Shown here: positions 17,736 to 24,937 of the stretch, piece by piece
How positions within the stretch are numbered: the stretch's first letter is position 1
Layout of the letters: each line of letters starts with the position of its first letter
From: Clostridia bacterium
Lineage (GTDB): Bacteria; Bacillota; Clostridia; Christensenellales; Aristaeellaceae
Direction: 5' to 3'
Assembly: GCA_017412715.1 (NCBI GenBank)
Contig: JAFPWU010000008.1
Coordinates: 43,878-107,877 of the forward strand
DNA length: 64,000 nucleotides
Notes under the pieces: generated by a model
What the model was told of the DNA's origin: nothing
The model's input: only the letters and a program-made list of their open reading frames with translations
The model's database searches: none
Position numbers and translations under genes: made by a program

Positions 17736-18793
17736 AGGTAAACACCGGAGTGCCCTACGAGGTGCTGATCGGGGCAGGACTGCTGGATCGGGCCGGGGAG
17801 CTCACGGGAGAGGCGGTATCCGGCCGCCGGGTGATGATCCTGTCGGATGACCGGGTGGCACCCCTGTATCTGGAACGGACGGAGGAAGCCTTCCGTCGGG
17901 CCGGATTCGCAGCCGCCCACTTCGTTTTTCCCGCGGGAGAGGCGCATAAGACCCTGGCTACGGTGGAGCGGGCCCTGGAGGCCGCGGAGAAAGCCGGGCT
18001 GACCAGGAGCGACCTTTTTGCCGCACTGGGAGGAGGATTGACGGGGGATATTACGGGGCTGGCAGCGGCACTGTTTCTTCGGGGCGTGGATTTTGTGCAG
18101 ATTCCCACCACGCTGCTGGCCATGGTGGACGCGTCCGTGGGGGGAAAAACCGCCGTGAACCTGCGGCAGGGCAAGAATCTTTGCGGCGCTTTCCACCAGC
18201 CCAGAAGGGTGCTGTGCGACCCGGAGACCCTGCGGACGCTTCCCCGGGAGGTGTACGCGGAGGGTATGGCCGAGGTGATCAAGCATGGGGCTCTGGGCGG
18301 GGAAGAGCTGCTGGACAGGATTGTTCACGGGGAGCCGCTGGAGAACCTGATTGCGGACAATGTCCGGCTCAAGAGCGGGATCGTCAGCCTGGATGAACGG
18401 GAAAGCGGTCTTCGGCAGAAACTGAATCTGGGGCATACCTTCGGCCATGGGGTGGAAAAACTCACAGGGTTTTCCATCTATCACGGGGAGGGCGTCAGCA
18501 TAGGGCTTATGATTGCAGCTTTTGCCGCTGAACATCATGGACTGTGCCGGCCTGGAGTCTGGAAGGAACTGCGGGGAATGCTGACCCGGGAGGGACTGCC
18601 GGTGACCACCTGCTTTTCCGCGGCGGAGATTGCGGGAGCTGCCCGGAACGATAAGAAGCGCAGGGGGGACAGAATCACGCTGGTGCTGCCGGAAAGCCGG
18701 GGACAAAGCCGGCTGTATCCCCTGGCGGTCAGCGAACTGGATGAATTTATCGCTTGCTGCGACGGAACTGTGACCGGAATCAAGGAGGAATGA
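17723..18793 (+). CDS. aroB: 3-dehydroquinate synthase
   Basis: Second shikimate step, cyclising DAHP to 3-dehydroquinate with NAD and a metal. 356 residues, normal length. Visible are the nucleotide-binding segment SDDRVAPLYLE, GGGLTGDITGLAAALFLRG near residue 106, IPTTLLAMVDASVGGKTAVN, and the metal ligands in YAEGMAEVIKHG, LNLGHTFGHGVE and YHGEGVSIG. The start ATG lies inside the end of tyrA. The end is 2 nt before the pheA start. Confidence 0.96.
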   Translation: MEIVKVNTGVPYEVLIGAGLLDRAGELTGEAVSGRRVMILSDDRVAPLYLERTEEAFRRAGFAAAHFVFPAGEAHKTLATVERALEAAEKAGLTRSDLFAALGGGLTGDITGLAAALFLRGVDFVQIPTTLLAMVDASVGGKTAVNLRQGKNLCGAFHQPRRVLCDPETLRTLPREVYAEGMAEVIKHGALGGEELLDRIVHGEPLENLIADNVRLKSGIVSLDERESGLRQKLNLGHTFGHGVEKLTGFSIYHGEGVSIGLMIAAFAAEHHGLCRPGVWKELRGMLTREGLPVTTCFSAAEIAGAARNDKKRRGDRITLVLPESRGQSRLYPLAVSELDEFIACCDGTVTGIKEE

Positions 18794-18795
18794 GG

Positions 18796-19938
18796 ATGGA
18801 TATTCAGGAACTGAGGCAGAGGATGGATGAAATCGATTCCCAGATGCTGGATCTGTATGCCCGGCGGATGGAGACGGCCCGGGTCATCGGAGCCTACAAA
18901 CGGGAACGGGGCCTGCCGGTAACGGACAGCCAGCGGGAGCGGGAGATGCTGAACCGGCTGGGGGACCAGGCGGGGGAGGAAAATGAGGACGGAGTCAGGG
19001 CGCTCTTTGGCTTTCTGATTGCCCAGAGCCGAACCCGCCAGCTTCTGGACGGGAAGGGAGCCAGCCAGCTGGGGCAGCGGATCCGGCAGGCGATCGATCA
19101 GACGCAGCCGCTTTTTCCGGATAAGGCCATGGTGGCCTGTCAGGGCGTGGAAGGCGCTTATTCCCAGCTGGCCTGCGTGAAGATGTTCCGCCATCCCTCC
19201 ATTCTCTACTGCAAGACCTTCGAGAACGTTTTCAGCGCGATCGAGAGCGGATTGTGCCGGTACGGGGTGCTGCCCATTGAAAACAGCCTGGCCGGATCGG
19301 TGAACAGCGTCTATGACCAGATGATCAGCCACCACTGCTATATTGTCCGTTCCGTCCGGATTCGAATAGACCATACCCTTCTGGCCTGCCCGGGCACCAG
19401 CGAGTCGGAAATCCGGGAGATTTTTTCCCACGAGCAGGCGATTCAGCAGTGTTCCAGGTTTCTGGCGGAGCATAAGGAGTGGAAGGTGACCATCTGCTCC
19501 AATACCGCTGCGGCGGCTAAAATGGTGGCGGAGAGCGGCCGCAGGGACGCGGCAGCCATTTCCTCCCCGGCCTGCGCGGGCCAGTATGGGCTTGATTGCC
19601 TGCGGACGGAGATCCAGAACAACAGCAATAATCATACCCGGTTTATCTGCATTTCCAAGGAGCCGGAAATCTATCCCGGGGCGGATCATACCAGCCTGAT
19701 GCTGGTGCTGCCCAACCGTCCGGGTTCCCTGTATGAGCTGCTGGGCCGCTTCAATGCCAATGGCGTCAACCTCACCAAGCTGGAAAGCAGACCCATGCCC
19801 GGCCGTGATTTTGAGTTCATGTTCTATTTTGATATCGATGCCTCCGTTTATTCTCCTTCCTTTGCCCGGATGCTGGAGGAGCTGGATGTCACCCTGGAGC
19901 ATTTTTCCTACCTGGGAAGCTATTCGGAGGTACTGTGA
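18796..19938 (+). CDS. pheA: Bifunctional chorismate mutase / prephenate dehydratase
   Basis: Makes phenylpyruvate from chorismate through prephenate. 380 residues in three parts: chorismate mutase AroQ-type helix (residues 1-88, DIQELRQRMDEIDSQMLDLY and RRMETARVIGAYK), prephenate dehydratase (about 110-285, with GVEGAYSQLA, PIENSLAGSV and NNSNNHTRF containing the catalytic Thr), and a C-terminal ACT domain (about 295-375) with the phenylalanine-binding ESRP motif (LESRPMPGRDFEF), so feedback inhibition by Phe is expected. ATG 18796 is chosen because AAGGAGG is 7 nt upstream; the in-frame ATG at 18790 is too close to it. Overlaps aroE at TGATG. Confidence 0.95.
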   Translation: MDIQELRQRMDEIDSQMLDLYARRMETARVIGAYKRERGLPVTDSQREREMLNRLGDQAGEENEDGVRALFGFLIAQSRTRQLLDGKGASQLGQRIRQAIDQTQPLFPDKAMVACQGVEGAYSQLACVKMFRHPSILYCKTFENVFSAIESGLCRYGVLPIENSLAGSVNSVYDQMISHHCYIVRSVRIRIDHTLLACPGTSESEIREIFSHEQAIQQCSRFLAEHKEWKVTICSNTAAAAKMVAESGRRDAAAISSPACAGQYGLDCLRTEIQNNSNNHTRFICISKEPEIYPGADHTSLMLVLPNRPGSLYELLGRFNANGVNLTKLESRPMPGRDFEFMFYFDIDASVYSPSFARMLEELDVTLEHFSYLGSYSEVL

Positions 19939-20789
19939 TGGAGGGACGCTTCGGCCTTCTGGGAGCAAAGCTGGGGCACAGCTTTTCCAGGGAAATTCAT
20001 CAGGCCCTGGGAGGATATGAATACGAGATGATTGAGCTGGAGCCGGAGGAGATCGGTCCTCTGCTTCGGAGCGGAGAATTCCGGGGGCTGAATGTGACCA
20101 TTCCCTATAAGCAGACGGTGATCCCGTTCCTGGACCGGCTGTCCCCCCGGGCGGAGATGGTAGGTGCGGTGAACACCATTGTACGGGATGAGAAGGGCCT
20201 CCTGACGGGCTACAATACGGACTGGGACGGCCTGGAGGGGCTGCTGGCCCGGGCGGGACTCTCCCCCCTGGGACGGAAATGCCTGGTGCTGGGCAGCGGC
20301 GGGGCGGGACGCATGGCGGCGGCCTGCCTGCAGGCAGGAGGGGCCCGGGAGGTACGGATCATTTCACGCCGGGGAGAGGACAATTATCTGAACCTGGACC
20401 GGCACCGGGACGCTGCGCTGCTGATCAACGCCACCCCGGTGGGGATGTTCCCTTCGGACGGGGAAAGCCCGGTGGATCTGCACCGGCTGCCCGGGCTGGA
20501 GGGCGTGGTGGATCTGATTTACAATCCGCTGCGCACGGTGCTGCTTCAGCAGGCGGAGAAGCTGGGGCTCAAGGGAGTCAACGGGCTGTACATGCTGGTG
20601 GAGCAGGCCAGGAAAGCCTGCGAGCTTTTCCTGGAACGGCCGGTGGCCCGGGAAAGGTCCGAAGAGATCCTGGCGGATCTGACCAGGCAGCTGTCCATCA
20701 GCAGGGAAGAGATGGAAACCCGGGCGAAAAGCCAGGCGTCCTGGCGGGAGAAGCGGAAGGAGGAAAGAAATGAAAATCCTGGTTGTTAA
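19938..20789 (+). CDS. aroE: Shikimate dehydrogenase
   Basis: NADPH-dependent reduction of 3-dehydroshikimate. 283 residues. The substrate domain shows GLLGAKLGHSFSREIH, NVTIPYKQTVIPFLD with the catalytic lysine, and GAVNTIVR...GYNTDWDG with the Asn and Asp contacts. The cofactor motif is VLGSGGAGRMAAACLQ near residue 117. The ATG at 19938 overlaps the pheA stop (TGATG) and has GGAGG 7 nt upstream; the in-frame GTG at 19935 is less likely. The 3' end overlaps aroQ by 20 nt. Confidence 0.94.
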   Translation: MEGRFGLLGAKLGHSFSREIHQALGGYEYEMIELEPEEIGPLLRSGEFRGLNVTIPYKQTVIPFLDRLSPRAEMVGAVNTIVRDEKGLLTGYNTDWDGLEGLLARAGLSPLGRKCLVLGSGGAGRMAAACLQAGGAREVRIISRRGEDNYLNLDRHRDAALLINATPVGMFPSDGESPVDLHRLPGLEGVVDLIYNPLRTVLLQQAEKLGLKGVNGLYMLVEQARKACELFLERPVARERSEEILADLTRQLSISREEMETRAKSQASWREKRKEERNENPGC

Positions 20790-21228
20790 CGGACCGAACC
20801 TGAATATGCTGGGCATCCGGGAGCCGAAGCTGTACGGCCGGGAGACCTATGAGGATCTGTGCCGGCTGATCCGGGAAAAAGCGGAGGAGCTGGGAGTGGA
20901 GGTAAGCCTCTTTCAGTCCAACAGCGAGGGGGAGATTGTGACCCGCATTCAGCAGGCGTACGGGCAGGAGGACGGGATTATTATCAATCCAGGGGCCTAT
21001 ACGCATACAAGCATTGCCATTCTGGACGCCCTGAAGGCGGTGGGCCTGCCGGCCGCGGAGGTTCATCTGACGGATATCAATGCCCGGGAACCCTTCCGGA
21101 GGATTTCCTATGCGGGGATGGCCTGCGACAGGCATTATATCGGACTGGGAATGGAAGGATATCTCAGGGCCCTGGAGGATATGGCCCCGGACGGCAGGAA
21201 ATCCCAGGAGACGGCCAATCAGCCTTAA
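20770..21228 (+). CDS. aroQ: 3-dehydroquinate dehydratase, type II
   Basis: Removes water from 3-dehydroquinate, forming a dodecameric enzyme. 152 residues, standard for type II. Motifs: VVNGPNLNMLGIREPKLYG with the catalytic Tyr, QSNSEGEIV, INPGAYTHTSIAI with the catalytic His region, and EVHLTDINAREPFR. The commonly seen SNI is TDI here, a mild variation. It is the last gene of the operon. The operon lacks aroA, aroC and aroK, which must be elsewhere. Confidence 0.96.
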   Translation: MKILVVNGPNLNMLGIREPKLYGRETYEDLCRLIREKAEELGVEVSLFQSNSEGEIVTRIQQAYGQEDGIIINPGAYTHTSIAILDALKAVGLPAAEVHLTDINAREPFRRISYAGMACDRHYIGLGMEGYLRALEDMAPDGRKSQETANQP

Positions 21229-21292
21229 CGCGGATTCCCGGCCTCCGGTATGCAACTGTGCTTTATACCGGAAGCCGTAAAAACTGCATGAT

Positions 21293-21326
21293 AAAAGCCG
21301 CCAGAGCAAAGACTCTGACGGGTTTT
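21293..21326 (-). terminator. Terminator of pta, between convergent aroQ and pta
   Basis: Minus-strand CCGTCAGAG/CTCTGGCGG stem (one T-G) with a 6-nt loop and CTTTTAT after it. On the plus strand the stem has one C-A mismatch followed by GTTTT. A second imperfect hairpin at 21239-21277 lies nearer aroQ. Confidence 0.75.
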
Positions 21327-21339
21327 GTCATCCTGGGGA

Positions 21340-22335
21340 TTACGCGCCGGCCTGGACGGCTGTCAGCGCAACGGTATTCACAATATCCAGTACGCTGCAT
21401 CCGCGGCTCAGGTCGTTGCAGGGCTTCGCCAATCCCTGGAGCACCGCGTAGCATTCCGCGCCGGCGATGCGCTGAGTAATCTTGTATCCGATATTGCCGC
21501 TCTGAAGATCCGGGAAGATCAGCACATTGGCCCGGCCGGCGACAGGGCTTCCCGGGGCTTTGGAGCGCCCGACCTCCGGCACCAGAGCGGCATCCAGCTG
21601 CATTTCTCCGTCCAGCATCAGATCCGGCGCCAGGCTGTGGGCGATTTCCGTGGCCTGACGGACCTTTTCCACCAGCTCGTGTTTTGCGCTGCCCTTGGTG
21701 GAGAAGGACAGCATGGCCACCCGGGGTTCTTCCATGCCGCAGAGAACCCGGGCGGTTTCCGCGGCGGAGACCGCAATCTGGGCCAGCTCCTCGGCAGTGG
21801 GGTTGGGCACCACGACGCAGTCCGCGTAAACCAGCAGACCGTTCTCTCCCAGGGCCTGATTCGGGCAGTTCATCAGAAAACTGGAGGAGACGATGCGAAT
21901 GCCGGGTCTGGTTTTGATAATCTGCAGCGCAGGGCGCAGCATATCCCCGGTGGTATGCACCGCGCCGGAAACCAGCCCGTCAGCATCCTCCGATTTGACC
22001 ATCAGGATGCCATAATACATGGGATCAGCGACAAGGGCCGCAGCCTGCTCCCGGGTCAGCCCCTTGGACTGCCGAAGATCATACAGCAGATTCGCATACT
22101 CCTCCGCTTTCGGGCTGGAAGCAGGATCGATTACCTGAATGGACTTTCCTTCCGCGCCGGAGCTCCTGAGCGCCGCAAGGAGCTTTTCCTCATTTCCCAA
22201 CAGGATTGGTTCCGCGATTCCCTCCGCCTTGATCCTGACGGCCGCCTGCAGGGTCCGGGCATCTTCCCCCTCCGGCAGGACAATCCGCTTCCGGTTCCGA
22301 CGGGCCTTTTCCCATACCTGTTCGATCATGCTCAT
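21340..22335 (-). CDS. pta: Phosphate acetyltransferase
   Basis: Interconverts acetyl-CoA and acetyl phosphate. About 331 residues, the short Pta form. Visible: RKRIVLPEGEDARTLQAA near the N-terminus, DADGLVSGAVHTTGDMLRPALQ (in parts), MLSFSTKGSAKH, and the C-terminal NVLIFPDLQSGNIGYK. The ATG at 22335 has AAAGGAG 9 nt upstream; the frame is open 12 codons further but without a ribosome site. It follows butyrate kinase by 16 nt, yet its motifs are those of Pta and not of phosphate butyryltransferase, so which acyl-CoA this pair uses is open. Confidence 0.88.
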   Translation of the reverse strand: MSMIEQVWEKARRNRKRIVLPEGEDARTLQAAVRIKAEGIAEPILLGNEEKLLAALRSSGAEGKSIQVIDPASSPKAEEYANLLYDLRQSKGLTREQAAALVADPMYYGILMVKSEDADGLVSGAVHTTGDMLRPALQIIKTRPGIRIVSSSFLMNCPNQALGENGLLVYADCVVVPNPTAEELAQIAVSAAETARVLCGMEEPRVAMLSFSTKGSAKHELVEKVRQATEIAHSLAPDLMLDGEMQLDAALVPEVGRSKAPGSPVAGRANVLIFPDLQSGNIGYKITQRIAGAECYAVLQGLAKPCNDLSRGCSVLDIVNTVALTAVQAGA

Positions 22336-22351
22336 CTGCAACCGTCTCCTT

Positions 22352-23464
22352 TCAGAAAGAGATTCCCTCAAACCCGTTCCACACCGGTTTCCCGCTGTAA
22401 GTCATTGCCTCTGCCTGACCCCGGAGCACTTTCAGCGTGGAAAGCGCCAGGGCTTCCTGCTCCATTTCTCCGGGATAGACATGGATCGGAGCGATCCAGC
22501 CGCAGCGCTCCCGGATGCCCTCCGTGATATCATCGAACCGCATGAGACCGCCGGTCAGCAGAATGGCGTCCACCTTTCCGCAGAGCACAGCACTCATTTC
22601 CCCGATCATTTTGCAGATCTGGTAGATCATGGTATGCCAGACCAGGGAAGCCTTCGGATCCCCCTGAAGCACCAGATCATGAATCGTATCCGAGTTGGAG
22701 GTGCCGTAGAGGCTGACGAATCCTCCTGAGCGGGAACACATCCGCCGCACATCCTCAAGGGAATGGTCCTCCAGATAATCCAGCAGCGCAAGCACCGGCA
22801 CGGAGCCGATGCGGGTGGGGGTAAAGGCGCCCTCCCCGTCAGCACCCATGTTGCCGTCGATCATGCGCCCGTGATCATGGGCGCTTACCGTGATGCCGCC
22901 GTCGATATGAGCCACGATGAAACGGAAGTCCTCGTAACGCTTTCCCAGGGAAGCCGCGTGGGCTTCCGCCACCGCCTTCTGATTCAGAACATGGGAATGG
23001 GAAGAGCGGTAGACCCCCCGGATTCCGGTTAACCGGGCGTAGTCACAGTATTCATCCACATTCGTGGGATTCAGGGTATAGGCTTCCACATGAAACTCCC
23101 GGGCAAATTTCCAGGCCAGCATAACGCCCAGCTTGGCGGGATGCTCGCTGCCGCCTACCGCGGCCACCGTATCCTCATACAGCTTTTCATCGATCCGGGT
23201 GACGCCCCCGGGCTGGCTGCAGGCACTGCCGCCGCGCCCCACTGCCACGTCGATGGAGGCCGGATCGATTCCCTCCTCCCGAAGGGCGTTCAGCATGACC
23301 TCATACCGGAAGGGCACCTGATCATTTACATGGGGATACTGAAGCAGAACCGGAGCGTCATGAAAACAGCTTTTCTCAAACAGATGTCTTTCATTCTCAA
23401 AAACGCTGATCTTTGTGGACGTGGAACCCGGATTGATGATCAGCATTCTGTAGATTTTTTCCAT
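22352..23464 (-). CDS. buk: Butyrate kinase (branched or short acyl kinase)
   Basis: Transfers phosphate between acyl phosphate and ADP, giving ATP at the end of butyrate or related acid formation. 370 residues of the ASKHA acetate/butyrate kinase fold: LIINPGSTSTKISVFEN at the N-terminus, VGRGG near residue 75, VAHIDGGITVSAH near residue 190 and LTGGLM near residue 305. These match Buk and not AckA. In an operon between a PlsC-like gene and pta (60 and 16 nt gaps). Substrate range (butyrate, isobutyrate, isovalerate) cannot be read from sequence. Confidence 0.92.
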   Translation of the reverse strand: MEKIYRMLIINPGSTSTKISVFENERHLFEKSCFHDAPVLLQYPHVNDQVPFRYEVMLNALREEGIDPASIDVAVGRGGSACSQPGGVTRIDEKLYEDTVAAVGGSEHPAKLGVMLAWKFAREFHVEAYTLNPTNVDEYCDYARLTGIRGVYRSSHSHVLNQKAVAEAHAASLGKRYEDFRFIVAHIDGGITVSAHDHGRMIDGNMGADGEGAFTPTRIGSVPVLALLDYLEDHSLEDVRRMCSRSGGFVSLYGTSNSDTIHDLVLQGDPKASLVWHTMIYQICKMIGEMSAVLCGKVDAILLTGGLMRFDDITEGIRERCGWIAPIHVYPGEMEQEALALSTLKVLRGQAEAMTYSGKPVWNGFEGISF

Positions 23465-23524
23465 ATGGCCTCCTTCGAATTGCCTTTCCTGCCGTCGGCG
23501 GATCTATCGGGGCTGCTCCCTGAT

Positions 23525-24196
23525 TTATGGAAGATCGAAGATTCCCCGGAGAACCTTTCGGGAAAGGTCCGGAGTCTGATCCCGCAGGGGAATATTCTCC
23601 TCCATGACAAAGGGCGCGCGGATCCGCATCTTCTTGTTTTCAAGATCCAGCCGGACGGGCCAGACCTTCAGGGGTTTACCGGCCCGACGCGCGTACATGG
23701 GCAGCAGCATCAGCCAGCCTTCATTCATCTTCTCCGGATCCGGCTGCCGGTATCCCGTGGTCATCTCCGGAAAAATGACCACATTCTTTCCATCCTGCAG
23801 CAGCCTGAGGCTTTCCTTGATGGCGCTGACGGCACGGCCGTCATGGTAAACGGGAATATGAGGCACGGATCGGAGAATCGGCGGAAGGATCAGGGAAACC
23901 AGGGGAGGAATGACCGCGCTCCAGAGGAGGGCTAACCGGCTGTTTTCATCCCACCAGTGATCGTTTCGGACATAATCCGGGGTGGTCTTCCGGCTCAGGG
24001 GAGCCGCGTAAATCCAGATATGGCTTTCCGACCGCAGCGGAAAGCAGGCTGCCATCTCCAGGGGCCCGATGGCCCGCTCGTGATTCGCCACAAAGATGCA
24101 GGGCTCGCCATCGAATGGAACTTCCCACTCAACCTTCAGCTTAGGGATAAACAACCGAACCAGGGGGACCGCAATCCTGTAAAAAATCTTACCCAT
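23525..24196 (-). CDS. Lysophospholipid acyltransferase-like protein with degenerate active site
   Basis: 223 residues resembling the PlsC/LPLAT family: N-terminal hydrophobic segment, FVANHERAIGPLEMAACFPL near residue 36, and VVIFPEMTTGYRQPD near residue 139. In active family members the first motif is HxxxxD and the second FPEGTR. Here the Asp position is Gly and the second motif is FPEMTTG, so catalysis of the usual kind is doubtful. First gene of the operon with buk and pta, behind a clear promoter. It may have a different acyl-transfer or binding role. Confidence 0.75.
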   Translation of the reverse strand: MGKIFYRIAVPLVRLFIPKLKVEWEVPFDGEPCIFVANHERAIGPLEMAACFPLRSESHIWIYAAPLSRKTTPDYVRNDHWWDENSRLALLWSAVIPPLVSLILPPILRSVPHIPVYHDGRAVSAIKESLRLLQDGKNVVIFPEMTTGYRQPDPEKMNEGWLMLLPMYARRAGKPLKVWPVRLDLENKKMRIRAPFVMEENIPLRDQTPDLSRKVLRGIFDLP

Positions 24197-24232
24197 TTCC
24201 TCACCCCCGCCGGCGGCCCTGCCGCCTGGGCG

Positions 24233-24262
24233 GATTATAGTTTACTTTCAGATGAACCGTCA
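24233..24262 (-). promoter_or_regulatory. Sigma-A promoter of the acyltransferase-buk-pta operon
   Basis: Minus strand TTGACG (24262-24257), an 18-nt spacer and TATAAT (24238-24233), about 37 nt before the start codon. Confidence 0.75.
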
Positions 24263-24304
24263 ATAAGATTCCGGGCATATAAACAGCAAAAAGACAGGAA
24301 GACC

Positions 24305-24790
24305 CTATCCCAGTGGTTTTCCGTTGAGCACCGCTTCCGCCAGATGCTCTCCTTCATACCGCAGCTTCAGGGAAAAGAAGGGAACGTCCTGATCCAGCAG
24401 GTCCAGGAAGATCCGGTCTCCCTCCCAGGTGGGAAAGCTTCTCATCCGGGATTTCGGAACCCATTCCAGATCCCCCTCGTCGCATTCTCTCAGATCCCCC
24501 AGGAATCCGTTCGCGGTAAACAGATGCATGAATTCCGTTTCCGGATAGTCGGAGGACAGGAAGGTCACGATTCCCCGATACTTCCAGGAGGTCAGAGTCA
24601 GACCCGTTTCCTCCCGGGCCTCCCGCAGGAGGCAGTCCTCAGGGCTTTCCCCCTCCTCGAATTTTCCGCCGATGCCAATCCATTTGTCATGGTTCAGATC
24701 ATTCTTCTTCTTAATCCGGTGCAGAAGGAGCACCTCCGGTTCTCCGGAGGTGCCTTTCCGCTCTATATAGCAAAGGGTGGAATTATACAT
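24305..24790 (-). CDS. NUDIX hydrolase, MutT / 8-oxo-dGTP diphosphatase type
   Basis: 161 residues. The NUDIX box GGKFEEGESPEDCLLREAREETG is seen (in two overlapping parts: GGKFEEGESPEDC and REAREETG) near residue 40 with the metal-binding glutamates. The N-terminal TLCYIERKG and HDKWIGIGGK and the C-terminal DLLDQDVPFFSLKLRYEGE are typical of YvcI/MutT-like members. The ATG at 24790 has GCAGGAG 7 nt upstream. The same frame stays open into the palindromic repeat upstream, which would give a false longer start. Substrate is not determined; sanitising oxidised nucleotides is the family expectation. Confidence 0.88.
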   Translation of the reverse strand: MYNSTLCYIERKGTSGEPEVLLLHRIKKKNDLNHDKWIGIGGKFEEGESPEDCLLREAREETGLTLTSWKYRGIVTFLSSDYPETEFMHLFTANGFLGDLRECDEGDLEWVPKSRMRSFPTWEGDRIFLDLLDQDVPFFSLKLRYEGEHLAEAVLNGKPLG

Positions 24791-24813
24791 GATGAAACTC
24801 CTGCAGCAAGAAT

Positions 24814-24897
24814 GGAAACGCTGATGTATGCTGCTCGGGGTGAAATCGCCTTCGCTCAGGCGAAGCCCGGCTCCCGGAACATTTATGCAGCGCTTCC
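24814..24897. repeat. Dispersed palindromic intergenic element, copy C
   Basis: GGAAACGCTGA at one end and GCAGCGCTTCC at the other, with an inner hairpin TCGCCT/AGGCGA (loop TCGCTC). Core shared with copy D at 34968: GTGAAATCGCCTTCGCTCAG against ATGAAACCGCCTTCGCTCAG. Confidence 0.7.
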
Positions 24898-24937
24898 TCA
24901 AAAAACCTTACGCGCCGGAACAGCAGGCCGCGCCAGA

